Assembly: GCA_944393575.1 (NCBI GenBank)
Contig: CALYAP010000040.1
Coordinates: 1 to 43,038 of the forward strand
DNA: 43,038 nucleotides
Source of the DNA: an uncultured Clostridia bacterium
GTDB lineage: Bacteria > Bacillota > Dehalobacteriia > UBA4068
Reading direction: 5' to 3'
Shown here: one piece after another, positions 32,158 through 41,075 of the stretch
Layout: each line of letters begins with the position of its first letter
Numbering within the stretch: the stretch's first letter is position 1
Notes under the pieces: generated by a model
Databases searched by the model: none
What the model was told of the DNA's origin: nothing
The model's input: only the letters and a program-made list of their open reading frames with translations
Translations under genes and position numbers: made by a program

Positions 32158-33924
32158 ATGCTTAGGATCTTAAAATATCTACGTAAGCAAGAATGGTTAA
32201 TGATCTGCTGTAGCCTGCTCTTTATCGTAGGCCAAGTATGGTTGGAGTTAAAAATTCCAGATTATATGTCAGAAATAACCACTTTGGTACAAACCGAAGG
32301 CAGCGCACTCAGCGATATTATCGCAGAAGGCGTTTCTATGCTGCTCTGTGCATTAGGCAGCCTCATATCAGCATTTGTGGTAGGCTTTTTTGCGGCTAAG
32401 ATAGCTGCCGGTCTAGCCCAAAGATTAAGATCTAATGTTTTCAATAAAGTTCTTTCTTTTTCTATGGAAGAAATTGGCGGCTTTTCTACTGCCAGCCTGA
32501 TCACCCGTTCTACCAATGATATTACCCAGGTGCAAATGGTGATAGCAATCGGTATGCAGGCCTTGCTTAGGGCGCCGATTATGGCTGTATGGGCAGTTTG
32601 CAAGATAGCCGGCAAGGGCTGGGAATGGACCGCAGCTACCGGGTGCGCAGTAGTGATATTGATGCTCATGCTGACTGTCATTATCCTCTTTGCCATGCCT
32701 AAATTCAGAATCATTCAAAGGCTAACCGATAATCTTAACCGTGTCACCAGAGAAAATCTTACTGGTATCCGTGTTGTCAGAGCCTATAATGCCGAAGAAT
32801 ACCAAGAGAAAAAATTTGCCAAAGCCAATGATGAGTTGACCAATACCCACCTCTTCGCCAACAGAATCATGGCAATTATGCAGCCCGGTATGACTTTCAT
32901 CATGTCCGGATTAACGTTGGCGATCTATTGGATCGGCGCTATCCTGATCAATAATGTGTCAGCACTGGCCGATAAAATGACGCTTTTTTCCAATATGGTC
33001 GTCTTCTCTTCCTATGCTGTACAGGTGATCATGTCTTTCATGATGCTAACGATCATTTTCCTTATCATGCCTCGTGCTAGCGTTTCTGCTAAACGTATCT
33101 TAGAGGTACTCGATACCCCAGCCAAAATCATCGATGGCGATAAAACTGATTCCGAGCTCTATGAGCGCGGTGAAATCGAATTTCGTCATGTCAGCTTTAA
33201 ATATCCGGATGCCGCTGAATATGTTCTCCAAGATATCAATTTTACCGCTCATCATGGAGAGACTATTGCCTTCATCGGCTCTACGGGTAGCGGAAAAAGC
33301 ACCCTAATCAACCTGGTGCCCCGTTTTTATGATGCCACAGAAGGCGAAGTGCTGATCGATGGGATTAATGTCAAAGAATATACTCAGAAAGCCCTGCGCA
33401 ATAAAATCGGCTATGTGCCGCAAAAATCCGTTATGTTTAGCGGTACCATTGCTTCTAATGTTGCTTATGGTGATAATGGACGGGCGGAGACTGATGCAGA
33501 CGATATCATTAAGGCTGTAGAAATAGCCCAAGCCACAGAATTTGTCAACAAAAAAGAGGAGAAATATGATGCTCCAGTTGCTCAAGGGGGGTCCAACCTC
33601 TCTGGCGGGCAAAAACAGCGGTTATCGATTGCCAGGGCTATTTGTAGACAACCAGAAATATATATCTTTGATGATTCCTTCTCAGCACTGGATTATAAAA
33701 CTGACCGTATCCTGCGTTCTGAGCTCAAAAAGGAAACTGCCGGCGTCACCACATTGATCGTTGCCCAACGCATCGGTACTATCAAAGATGCTGATCAAAT
33801 CCTTGTTATTGATAAAGGACGTGTTGTCGGCCATGGTAAGCATCATGAACTGCTGAAAACCTGTGATGTTTATCGGGAAATAGCAGAATCACAACTTTCG
33901 AAGGAGGAGTTAGAGTATGCCTAA
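32158..33924 (+). CDS. Heterodimeric ABC exporter subunit with degenerate ATP site
   Basis: A 588-residue fused membrane-ATPase half-transporter. It has six membrane helices (residues 1-300), Walker A GSTGSGKST (374-382), a canonical signature LSGGQ (481-485) and Walker B IYIFDD with Asp506 instead of the catalytic Glu. The switch position holds Gln537 instead of His. It lacks the two key catalytic residues but supplies a good signature motif to its partner. It is the first gene of the operon, behind GAAAGGAG, and overlaps the next gene by 8 bases. It probably exports a drug, peptide or lipid; the substrate is unknown. Confidence 0.93.
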   Translation: MLRILKYLRKQEWLMICCSLLFIVGQVWLELKIPDYMSEITTLVQTEGSALSDIIAEGVSMLLCALGSLISAFVVGFFAAKIAAGLAQRLRSNVFNKVLSFSMEEIGGFSTASLITRSTNDITQVQMVIAIGMQALLRAPIMAVWAVCKIAGKGWEWTAATGCAVVILMLMLTVIILFAMPKFRIIQRLTDNLNRVTRENLTGIRVVRAYNAEEYQEKKFAKANDELTNTHLFANRIMAIMQPGMTFIMSGLTLAIYWIGAILINNVSALADKMTLFSNMVVFSSYAVQVIMSFMMLTIIFLIMPRASVSAKRILEVLDTPAKIIDGDKTDSELYERGEIEFRHVSFKYPDAAEYVLQDINFTAHHGETIAFIGSTGSGKSTLINLVPRFYDATEGEVLIDGINVKEYTQKALRNKIGYVPQKSVMFSGTIASNVAYGDNGRAETDADDIIKAVEIAQATEFVNKKEEKYDAPVAQGGSNLSGGQKQRLSIARAICRQPEIYIFDDSFSALDYKTDRILRSELKKETAGVTTLIVAQRIGTIKDADQILVIDKGRVVGHGKHHELLKTCDVYREIAESQLSKEELEYA

Positions 33925-35764
33925 AAACAATGATTATACTATCGGCAGCCAGGCTGCAAACAATAACCGTCCTTCGCATGGCCCTGGGGGAATGAGACAG
34001 TCAACAGGAGAAAAAGCTAACGACTTTGGCAAAGCGATCCGCCAGTTAGCAGCTTACTGTAAACGTTATCTGCCAGCGATTATTGTTGCCTTGGTACTAG
34101 CCATCACTGGTACTATCTTTAATCTGATCGGGCCAGATAAGCTTTCGGATATGACCGATCTAATCACAGAAGGGCTGACCGGGAACATTGATCTAGATGC
34201 AGTCATCAGTATCGCTGCCTTTCTTGCCATTCTTTATGGATTAGGTTTGCTTTTCAATTATATCCAAGGCTTTATCATGGCCACTGTCTCTCAAAAAATT
34301 ACGAGGAGACTGCGCAGCGATATCTCAACTAAAATTAATCTCCTACCCCTGAAGTATTTCGATAGCAATAGCTATGGTGATATCCTTTCTCGTGTTACCA
34401 ATGACGTTGATACTATTGGTATGACTTTAAACCAAAGCCTAGGAACACTCATCTCTTCCGTGACAATGTTCATCGGCGCCTTATTTATGATGTTTTATAC
34501 CAACTGGATCATGGCTTTAGCTGGCGTTGGCGCTACCATTATCGGCTTTATCCTAATGACGTTCATTATCTCCCGTTCCCAAAAGTACTTTCTGCAGCAA
34601 CAAAATGAGCTAGGCGCTATCAATGGCCATATTGAAGAAATCTATGCAGGTCATGATGTTGTCAAAGCCTATAATGGTGAAAACGCTGCCAGCAAAACCT
34701 TTGAAGTAATCAATAACCGTCTCTATACCTGCGCCTGGAAATCTCAGTTTATGTCTGGCCTGATGATGCCAATCATGAACTTCATCGGTAACTTGGGTTA
34801 TGTCGTGGTTTGCGTCATTGGCGCTGCGATGGCGATCAATGGCACCATATCATTCGGCGTCATCGTTGCCTTCATGATTTATATTCGTCTCTTCACCCAG
34901 CCACTTTCTCAATTGGCCCAGGCAGCTACCACCTTGCAAAGTACTGCTGCTGCCAGTGAGCGTGTCTTCGAATTCTTATCCGAAGAAGAGTTGGCTGATG
35001 AAAGCGATAAACAAGAGCACCTGGATAATGCTAAAGGATACGTTGAATTTGACCATATCCGTTTTGGTTATAATCCAGATAAGCCAATTATCAAAGACTT
35101 TTCTGCGGTAGCTCAACCAGGGCAAAAAATTGCTATCGTTGGTCCTACCGGAGCTGGTAAAACTACCATAGTCAATTTGCTGATGCGTTTCTATGAGCTA
35201 GATAGCGGTGAAATCCGGATCGACGGAGTACCGACTAGTAAACTGACCAGAGAAAATGTCCATGATCTCTTCTGTATGGTCCTCCAAGACACCTGGCTCT
35301 TTGAGGGAACGATCAAGGAAAACGTCATTTACTGTAAGGAAGGCATTACTGACGAACAGGTAGAAGAAGCCTGCAAGGCCGTTGGTATCCACCATTTTAT
35401 CCAGACACTCCCTGATGGATATAACACCATCTTAAACGATCATGCGAATCTCTCCGCCGGACAAAAACAGTTGTTGACGATTGCTCGGGCGATGATTGAG
35501 AATGCGCCAATGCTGATCCTCGACGAAGCGACCAGCTCTGTCGATACCAGAACCGAGATTCAGATCCAACAGGCAATGGATAAACTGACACAGGGAAGGA
35601 CCTCTTTTATCATTGCCCATCGTCTCTCAACCATCAAAAATGCCGATTTGATTCTGGTAATGAAAGATGGCGATATCATCGAAAGCGGCACCCATGAAAA
35701 CTTATTGTCCCAAGGAGGCTTCTATGCGGATCTCTATAACAGCCAATTTGAACAAGTGTCATAA
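33917..35764 (+). CDS. Heterodimeric ABC exporter subunit, catalytically competent partner
   Basis: A 615-residue half-transporter with an N-terminal polar extension of about 40 residues and six membrane helices (about 55-345). Walker A is GPTGAGKTT (409-417), the signature is LSAGQ (512-516, Gly to Ala), Walker B is LILDE with catalytic Glu537, and the switch is His568. The normal catalytic residues face the LSGGQ of the partner; its altered LSAGQ faces the partner's degenerate site. This is the asymmetric arrangement of BmrCD/TM287-288-type exporters. AAGGAGGAG precedes the start. Confidence 0.94.
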   Translation: MPKNNDYTIGSQAANNNRPSHGPGGMRQSTGEKANDFGKAIRQLAAYCKRYLPAIIVALVLAITGTIFNLIGPDKLSDMTDLITEGLTGNIDLDAVISIAAFLAILYGLGLLFNYIQGFIMATVSQKITRRLRSDISTKINLLPLKYFDSNSYGDILSRVTNDVDTIGMTLNQSLGTLISSVTMFIGALFMMFYTNWIMALAGVGATIIGFILMTFIISRSQKYFLQQQNELGAINGHIEEIYAGHDVVKAYNGENAASKTFEVINNRLYTCAWKSQFMSGLMMPIMNFIGNLGYVVVCVIGAAMAINGTISFGVIVAFMIYIRLFTQPLSQLAQAATTLQSTAAASERVFEFLSEEELADESDKQEHLDNAKGYVEFDHIRFGYNPDKPIIKDFSAVAQPGQKIAIVGPTGAGKTTIVNLLMRFYELDSGEIRIDGVPTSKLTRENVHDLFCMVLQDTWLFEGTIKENVIYCKEGITDEQVEEACKAVGIHHFIQTLPDGYNTILNDHANLSAGQKQLLTIARAMIENAPMLILDEATSSVDTRTEIQIQQAMDKLTQGRTSFIIAHRLSTIKNADLILVMKDGDIIESGTHENLLSQGGFYADLYNSQFEQVS

Positions 35765-35812
35765 AGCAAAGCAGCTGTTAAACCGCATCTAAATGAATAA
35801 GAACTGACACTT

Positions 35813-35851
35813 ATGGCAAAATTATCACCAAAGAGGTGATAGTTTTGCCAT
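35813..35851 (+). promoter_or_regulatory. Hairpin enclosing the ribosome-binding site and start of the next gene
   Basis: ATGGCAAAATTATCACC (35813-35829) pairs with 35835-35851 over 17 bp with one G-U wobble and a 5-base loop. The 3' arm contains the Shine-Dalgarno AGAGGTGAT and the TTG start at 35845. No T-tract follows, so it looks more like a translational lock than a terminator. Confidence 0.75.
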
Positions 35852-36417
35852 TCGGTCTTATTTTGCCCCCGGCCCTAGCGATTTGGCTGATCCTTGGTTC
35901 CTGGGGAGATAAGCTCAAAGCCTGGCGGTTAAACCGGCTATCAGCAGTTATCCTGTTATTAGTAGCTATCGTATTATCCTATATCGATCTCCTACTGGGA
36001 GAATACTATTTCAACCTAGGCGGTCTCTTTGTATTGGGCTTTGGGATTTGGCTCTTTTTTCTCCTGCCCAGACGCAATCAATGGCGCGCAGTAGCTGCTG
36101 CTATCATCATCGCCGGACTGCTTATTGTCATCCAAAGCGGCCTGTTATGGCAGCTCGATCAATATACTGCTTACAGCGGACTGGCTGTCCTGATCATCTC
36201 CGCTATACTCGCTGCTGCCACTGCTGAATACCGTTCTGCCCTGGTATCAGCAGCTATAGGTGTAGAAACAGCCGGACTCGTCTGGACGCTAGCGGGCAAT
36301 GGAGAAATGGGGCTGCCTTTTTTCAATCTCTTTAGCCTAATCACTGCTGGAGCATGGTTAATTATCCGCATTATTGACTATTTTAAACAGCGGCAGTTGA
36401 CTAATCACGTGGAATGA
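35845..36417 (+). CDS. Small polytopic membrane protein, unknown function
   Basis: A 190-residue hydrophobic protein with about six membrane segments and short loops (LSAVILLLVAIVLSYIDLLLG, LFVLGFGIWLFFLLP, AVAAAIIIAGLLIVIQSGLLW and others). It ends in a short basic tail. I do not recognise the family; position before the DUF512-der-plsY-gpsA block recalls Bacillus yphA, but similarity is not evident by eye. The start is probably TTG 35845, six bases after AGAGGTGAT; GTG 35836 lies inside that site. No internal ATG gives a plausible alternative start. Both signals are in the stem at 35813-35851. Confidence 0.7.
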   Translation: MPFGLILPPALAIWLILGSWGDKLKAWRLNRLSAVILLLVAIVLSYIDLLLGEYYFNLGGLFVLGFGIWLFFLLPRRNQWRAVAAAIIIAGLLIVIQSGLLWQLDQYTAYSGLAVLIISAILAAATAEYRSALVSAAIGVETAGLVWTLAGNGEMGLPFFNLFSLITAGAWLIIRIIDYFKQRQLTNHVE

Positions 36418-36493
36418 TAGATAATAATAACAAGATGGGGCTTTAGGCATTCATCATTGACAACAATCATCATACTTGCAGATGGAGGAACTA

Positions 36494-37831
36494 ATGGGCG
36501 GTAAAATAGCAGGGATCGTACCGGGCAGCATCGCAGAAGAGATCGGTATTGAACCTGGTGATACCCTGGTCGCTATCAATGATAATCCAGTCAATGACCT
36601 CATTGATTATAACTATTACGAGGACGGTGAATATCTGGAGCTGACCATTGAAAAGGCTAATGGAGAACTATGGCTCTGCTCAGTCGACAAATATGAGGAC
36701 GAACAGATCGGCCTTATTTTTGCAGCCAATGTTTTTGACCGCATCCGTTCCTGTGCTAATCACTGTCTTTTTTGCTTTATCGATCAATTACAACCCAATC
36801 CCCGTCCTTCCTTGCTACTCAAAGATGACGACTACCGGATGAGTTTTATGGAAGGCAATTTTATTACCTGCACTAACCTGCGCGAAGAGGATTATCAACG
36901 GATCGCCCAGATGCGCCTTTCTCCACTCTATATTTCCGTACATACTGTGGACCCGCTATTGCGTCAGCAAATGCTGGGGAGGAAAAAACCAGCGGAGATA
37001 TTGCTTACTTTACAGCGTTTGATTTCTATGGGCTGCCGTCTGCATACCCAGATCGTACTGTGTCCTGATATTAATGATGGCGAACACCTGGAAAAGACCT
37101 TAGATAGCCTGGCTAATCTGGCTTTGGATAGCAACCGCTTATTGGAAACACCGGAAGGCGGCGTGCTCTCTATCGCCGTGGTACCAGTGGGTATTACCAA
37201 ATATCAGCGTAATCCTCAATTGCGCTTATTTACACCAGAAGAAGCTGGCCAACTGATTGATGATATCGAAACCCGCCAAGAGCAATACCTACAAAAATTA
37301 GGTAGCAGGCTGGTCTTTGCCGCTGATGAACTCTATATCAAGGCAGGGCGCCCTTTTCCGCCAGCAGATCACTATGAAGATTTCGCCCAAATTGAAAACG
37401 GCGTAGGCATGGCGGCACTCTTCCTTAAACGCTGGCAAGATATCAAAGACCAGGTACCGCAACACCCGGTTGCCGCAGGAACAGCAGTAGCCACCGGCAC
37501 CAATGGCGCCGCGGTCATCAGGGATATTATTAATGAAATCAATCAACGGAGTGGTAGCGATATTACTCTGGTAGAGGTACCCAATATCTTTTATGGGCCA
37601 ACAGTGACTGCCACTGGCCTCATCACTGGAACCTGTTTGCTCCATGCCATAGACAAAGGGCAATATCAACGCCTATTGATCCCGTCGAATATGCTCAAAT
37701 TCGATGAAGATATTTTTCTTGACGATATGACAGTCAGTCAACTATCTAACAAGCTAGAAACACCTATTGATATTGTAGGACCACATCCAGCAGATTTGCT
37801 TAAAGCACTTTTTAGCGATAATAGCGATTAA
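36494..37831 (+). CDS. DUF512 protein with PDZ and radical-SAM-like CxxxCxxC motif
   Basis: A 445-residue protein. An N-terminal PDZ-like domain (residues 1-65: GIVPGSIAEEIGIEPGDTLVAINDNPV) is followed by CANHCLFC (Cys87, Cys91, Cys94), a radical-SAM-type iron-sulfur motif. The central region has YISVHTVDPLLRQQMLG, and DUF512 is at the C-terminus (FYGPTVTATGLITG...DDMTVSQL). The family is conserved in Clostridia next to der, and its function is unknown. The start is ATG 36494 behind GGAGG; an upstream in-frame TTG at 36476 precedes that site. Confidence 0.9.
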   Translation: MGGKIAGIVPGSIAEEIGIEPGDTLVAINDNPVNDLIDYNYYEDGEYLELTIEKANGELWLCSVDKYEDEQIGLIFAANVFDRIRSCANHCLFCFIDQLQPNPRPSLLLKDDDYRMSFMEGNFITCTNLREEDYQRIAQMRLSPLYISVHTVDPLLRQQMLGRKKPAEILLTLQRLISMGCRLHTQIVLCPDINDGEHLEKTLDSLANLALDSNRLLETPEGGVLSIAVVPVGITKYQRNPQLRLFTPEEAGQLIDDIETRQEQYLQKLGSRLVFAADELYIKAGRPFPPADHYEDFAQIENGVGMAALFLKRWQDIKDQVPQHPVAAGTAVATGTNGAAVIRDIINEINQRSGSDITLVEVPNIFYGPTVTATGLITGTCLLHAIDKGQYQRLLIPSNMLKFDEDIFLDDMTVSQLSNKLETPIDIVGPHPADLLKALFSDNSD

Positions 37832-37878
37832 ACAAGGCATAGGCACGCAGCTGCCAACATGAATTTAGCGGAGGAGAT

Positions 37879-39216
37879 ATGTCAAAACCAATCGTAGCCA
37901 TAGTGGGTAGAGAAAATGTCGGTAAATCTACCCTTTTCAACAGGATAATCGGTGCCCGCCATGCTATAGTGGAAGACACACCCGGTATTACTCGCGACCG
38001 CCTCTACCGTGATGCCGAATGGCTGGATAGGGAATTCACCCTCATCGATACGGGCGGCATTAAATTCAATACCGAAGAAGGGCTGATCTATGGCAAAGTT
38101 AAACAGCAGGCGCAACTGGCCATAGAGGAGGCAGCGGTGATTATTTTTGTCGTCGATATCACCGATGGACTAACGGCTGATGACGAAGATGTTGCCGAAC
38201 TGCTCCGCCGCAGCGGAAAACCAGTAGTTCTGGCAGTTAACAAGGCCGATGATTTTTCCGATCCGGAAAAGCTGTTGCCCATGTATGACTTTTATTCCCT
38301 TTCCCTGGGGGAACCGATCCCCGTATCCGCTACCCATGCGCTGAATATAGGCGATCTGCTTGATGCAGTAATAGCTCATTTTCCTCCTGCTAATACCAAT
38401 GAGGAGGAAGGCGACCGCATCAATATCGCTTTTATTGGCCGGCCTAATGTGGGGAAAAGCTCACTGGTCAACCGGCTTTTAGGCCAAGAAAGAGTTATCG
38501 TTTCGGATATGCCCGGCACCACCAGGGACGCTATCGATACCGTGCTGGTCAAGGATGGCCAGGAATATGTGATCATCGACACCGCTGGTATGCGGCGTAA
38601 AGGAAGGATTAATGAGCCAGCAGAGCATTATAGCGTCAGTCGCTCCCTCAATGCCATTGACCGTTGCGATGTGGCGGTGCTGGTAATCGATGCCTCTGCC
38701 GGAATCATTGAGATGGATAAAAAAATTGCTGGCTATGCCCATGAAGCAGGAAAAGGCCTGCTGATCGTAGTCAATAAATGGGATCTGCCAGAAAAAGAAA
38801 CCAATACCATGGCCAAATTCGAAGAAGACATCAAAGAGGAGTTGGCCTTTGCCTCATATGCCTTGACCCTGTTTGTCTCAGCTAAGACTGGTCAGCGCTG
38901 CAGCAAAATTTTACCCTTGGTAGATTTTATTTCCGAGCAGCATAGCCGCAGATTAACTACTGCGCAGTTGAATGAAGTGCTACGCGAAGCAATAGCGCTG
39001 AATCCACCGCCCACTGATAAAGGCAGAAGGCTAAAAGTGCTCTATGCCACCCAGGTAGGAGTCAAACCGCCTAAAATAGTCATCTTCCTTAATAATCCAG
39101 AGATAATGCATTTTTCCTACGCCCGCTATCTGGAAAACAAGATTCGCGAGGCCTTTGGTTTTGCCGGTACGCCTATTTCTCTACTCTGGCGTAAGCGTGA
39201 ACAGGAAGAACAATAA
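37879..39216 (+). CDS. der: Ribosome-associated double GTPase Der (EngA)
   Basis: A 445-residue GTPase for 50S ribosome assembly. It has two tandem GTPase domains, the first with P-loop GRENVGKST (residues 9-17), DTGG and NKAD, the second with GRPNVGKSS, DTAGMRRKG and NKWD. A C-terminal KH-like domain follows (RLKVLYATQVGVKPPKIVIFLNNPEIMHFSYARYLENKIREAF). The first P-loop has Glu where Pro is usual. GGAGGAG precedes the start. It lies in the conserved der-plsY-gpsA order of Clostridia. Confidence 0.98.
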   Translation: MSKPIVAIVGRENVGKSTLFNRIIGARHAIVEDTPGITRDRLYRDAEWLDREFTLIDTGGIKFNTEEGLIYGKVKQQAQLAIEEAAVIIFVVDITDGLTADDEDVAELLRRSGKPVVLAVNKADDFSDPEKLLPMYDFYSLSLGEPIPVSATHALNIGDLLDAVIAHFPPANTNEEEGDRINIAFIGRPNVGKSSLVNRLLGQERVIVSDMPGTTRDAIDTVLVKDGQEYVIIDTAGMRRKGRINEPAEHYSVSRSLNAIDRCDVAVLVIDASAGIIEMDKKIAGYAHEAGKGLLIVVNKWDLPEKETNTMAKFEEDIKEELAFASYALTLFVSAKTGQRCSKILPLVDFISEQHSRRLTTAQLNEVLREAIALNPPPTDKGRRLKVLYATQVGVKPPKIVIFLNNPEIMHFSYARYLENKIREAFGFAGTPISLLWRKREQEEQ

Positions 39217-39256
39217 ACAGCCCTGGCGATAAGGGCCAATCTCGGAGGTCAAAATT

Positions 39257-39853
39257 ATGACATGGTTAGCATGGGTCATTTTGATAATCGGCGGTTATCT
39301 GCTGGGATCAATCCCATCAGCCTACATAGTAGTCAAACTCAAAAAAGGCACTGATATCCGCCAAATCGGCTCAGGCAATATTGGCGCTACTAATACTATC
39401 CGCGCTGCCGGCCGGGGCACAGGAGTGCTGGTCTTCCTGATGGATATGGCTAAAGGAGCTATTCCTACTCTGGTAGGAATGGCTATTAGCCGTGATTTAG
39501 CCATAGTTGCCGGATTTGCTGCCTTTATCGGCCATTTATTCCCTATTTGGCTCAACTTCAAAGGAGGCAAGGGTGTCTCTACAGCCTTTGGGGTAGCGTT
39601 AGCGATGTATCCGCTTTATGCGCTGTTCTGTATCAGCCTATGGTTTATTGTTATGCTAGCTACTGGATATGTCTCCTTAGGCTCTTGCTGCGGAACAGCG
39701 TTGATGCCCTTTATCTCCATCTTTACTCATCAGCCATTAATATGTACTATCATCTTTATTATCATCGCCTTCCTTGTCTGCTGGCGTCACCGTGAAAACT
39801 TCCGCAATATTAAAGCAGGGACTGAAGGACGATCTTTCCGCAGAAAAAACTGA
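39257..39853 (+). CDS. plsY: Glycerol-3-phosphate acyltransferase PlsY
   Basis: A 198-residue membrane enzyme that acylates glycerol-3-phosphate with acyl-phosphate, the first step of phospholipid synthesis. The family motifs SIPSAYIVVKLKKGTDIRQIGSGNIGATN (near the N-terminus), GHLFPIWLNFKGGKGVSTAFG and the C-terminal WRHRENFRNIKAGTE are all present. About five membrane segments. GGAGG precedes the start. It supplies the step after GpsA, encoded next. Confidence 0.97.
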   Translation: MTWLAWVILIIGGYLLGSIPSAYIVVKLKKGTDIRQIGSGNIGATNTIRAAGRGTGVLVFLMDMAKGAIPTLVGMAISRDLAIVAGFAAFIGHLFPIWLNFKGGKGVSTAFGVALAMYPLYALFCISLWFIVMLATGYVSLGSCCGTALMPFISIFTHQPLICTIIFIIIAFLVCWRHRENFRNIKAGTEGRSFRRKN

Positions 39854-39875
39854 ACCATAGTCAGGAGATATGATT

Positions 39876-40862
39876 ATGCGCATAACAGTTCTGGGGGCCG
39901 GTAGCTGGGGTACTGCTCTAGCCTGCTTGCTAGCCCGCAACGGACATCAAGTAAAGCTCTGGAATAGAACAGAAGAAAAAGCAGCACAATTGCGCCATGA
40001 CCGGGAGAATAAACTTTTTCTGCCTGGCATTGAGTTGCCGGCTGAGATGGAAATCGGTAGCGGCTACGAGATGACATCTGGTATAGACTACCTCATTTTT
40101 GCTGTGCCATCCAATGCTGTACCAGAAAATGCCGCTGCTATTGTCCCATATATTGACCCAGGTACGGTTATCGTCAACGTTGCCAAAGGCTTTGCGCCTA
40201 ACAGCCAAAAACGACTTTCAGAAGTAATCAGAGAACTCATACCGGGCCATCCGGTGCTGACCCTTTCTGGCCCTAGCCATGCGGAAGAAGTGGCGCTTAA
40301 TCTTCCCACAACCGTAGTAATAGCTGGAGATGATGCTGCTTTACTGCAGGAAGCTCAAGATGTTTTTATGAACGATAGCTTCCGCGTTTATCAAAATACC
40401 GACCAAATAGGAGTTGAGGTTGGCGGCGCAGTCAAAAATATCATCGCGCTGGGAGCAGGAATTCTCGAGGGGCTGGAATTGGGCGATAATGCTCGCGCAG
40501 CTTTGATGACCCGGGGGTTGGCAGAAACCAAGCGGCTGGGCGTCGCTATGGGAGCTAAAGCAGAAACCTTCTCCGGCCTGGCAGGCTTGGGGGATTTGAT
40601 AGTCACCTGCACTTCTACCCATAGCCGCAATTTCCGTGCCGGCTGGGAGATCGGCCGCGGCAAGCCATGGCATCAGGTGGTAGAAGAAACCTCTATGGTG
40701 GTAGAAGGAGTCTATGCCACGCAAGCTACCTATAAATTAGCTCAAAAGTACCAAGTGGTCATGCCTATTACCGAACAGCTATATAAGATCCTCTACGAAA
40801 ACGGCTCCCTACAGGAAGCTATGCGCGCTTTGATGACCCGGGCCAAAACAGCAGAGGAATAG
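39876..40862 (+). CDS. gpsA: Glycerol-3-phosphate dehydrogenase [NAD(P)+]
   Basis: A 328-residue enzyme reducing dihydroxyacetone phosphate to glycerol-3-phosphate for PlsY. The dinucleotide motif GAGSWGTALA is at residues 7-16. LSGPSHAEEVA, the catalytic-lysine region GGAVKNIIALGAGI, and TFSGLAGLGDLIVTCTSTHSRN are intact. ATG 39876 has 8 bases of spacing from GGAG; ATG 39870 is too close. In many Firmicutes spoIVA lies downstream, but here a DUF5714 gene on the other strand follows. Confidence 0.97.
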   Translation: MRITVLGAGSWGTALACLLARNGHQVKLWNRTEEKAAQLRHDRENKLFLPGIELPAEMEIGSGYEMTSGIDYLIFAVPSNAVPENAAAIVPYIDPGTVIVNVAKGFAPNSQKRLSEVIRELIPGHPVLTLSGPSHAEEVALNLPTTVVIAGDDAALLQEAQDVFMNDSFRVYQNTDQIGVEVGGAVKNIIALGAGILEGLELGDNARAALMTRGLAETKRLGVAMGAKAETFSGLAGLGDLIVTCTSTHSRNFRAGWEIGRGKPWHQVVEETSMVVEGVYATQATYKLAQKYQVVMPITEQLYKILYENGSLQEAMRALMTRAKTAEE

Positions 40863-40877
40863 ATAATCCAAAGGATG

Positions 40878-40922
40878 GCGCTAAGAGATTCATTACTGAT
40901 ATTGAACTGCTTTTCTTAGCGC
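40878..40922. repeat. Inverted repeat downstream of gpsA
   Basis: GCGCTAAGA (40878-40886) and TCTTAGCGC (40914-40922) form a perfect 9-bp stem with a 27-base loop, without a T-tract. Its role is unknown. Confidence 0.4.
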
Positions 40923-41002
40923 AGATATTCAAAAACGACTTTGCCAAATTACTATATATTATAGTAGACAACCAAAAACCATCCGGCTTTATACTAACAA
41001 TA

Positions 41003-41035
41003 AAGACCTCGCCAATACTGGGAGGTCTTCTCTTT
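41003..41035 (+). terminator. Probable terminator downstream of gpsA
   Basis: AAGACCTC (41003-41010) pairs with GAGGTCTT (41022-41029), followed by CTCTTTT. It lies between the convergent gpsA and DUF5714 genes. Confidence 0.65.
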
Positions 41036-41075
41036 TATAAAGGGTATCATATTATTAGCGGTATGCTCACCATAG

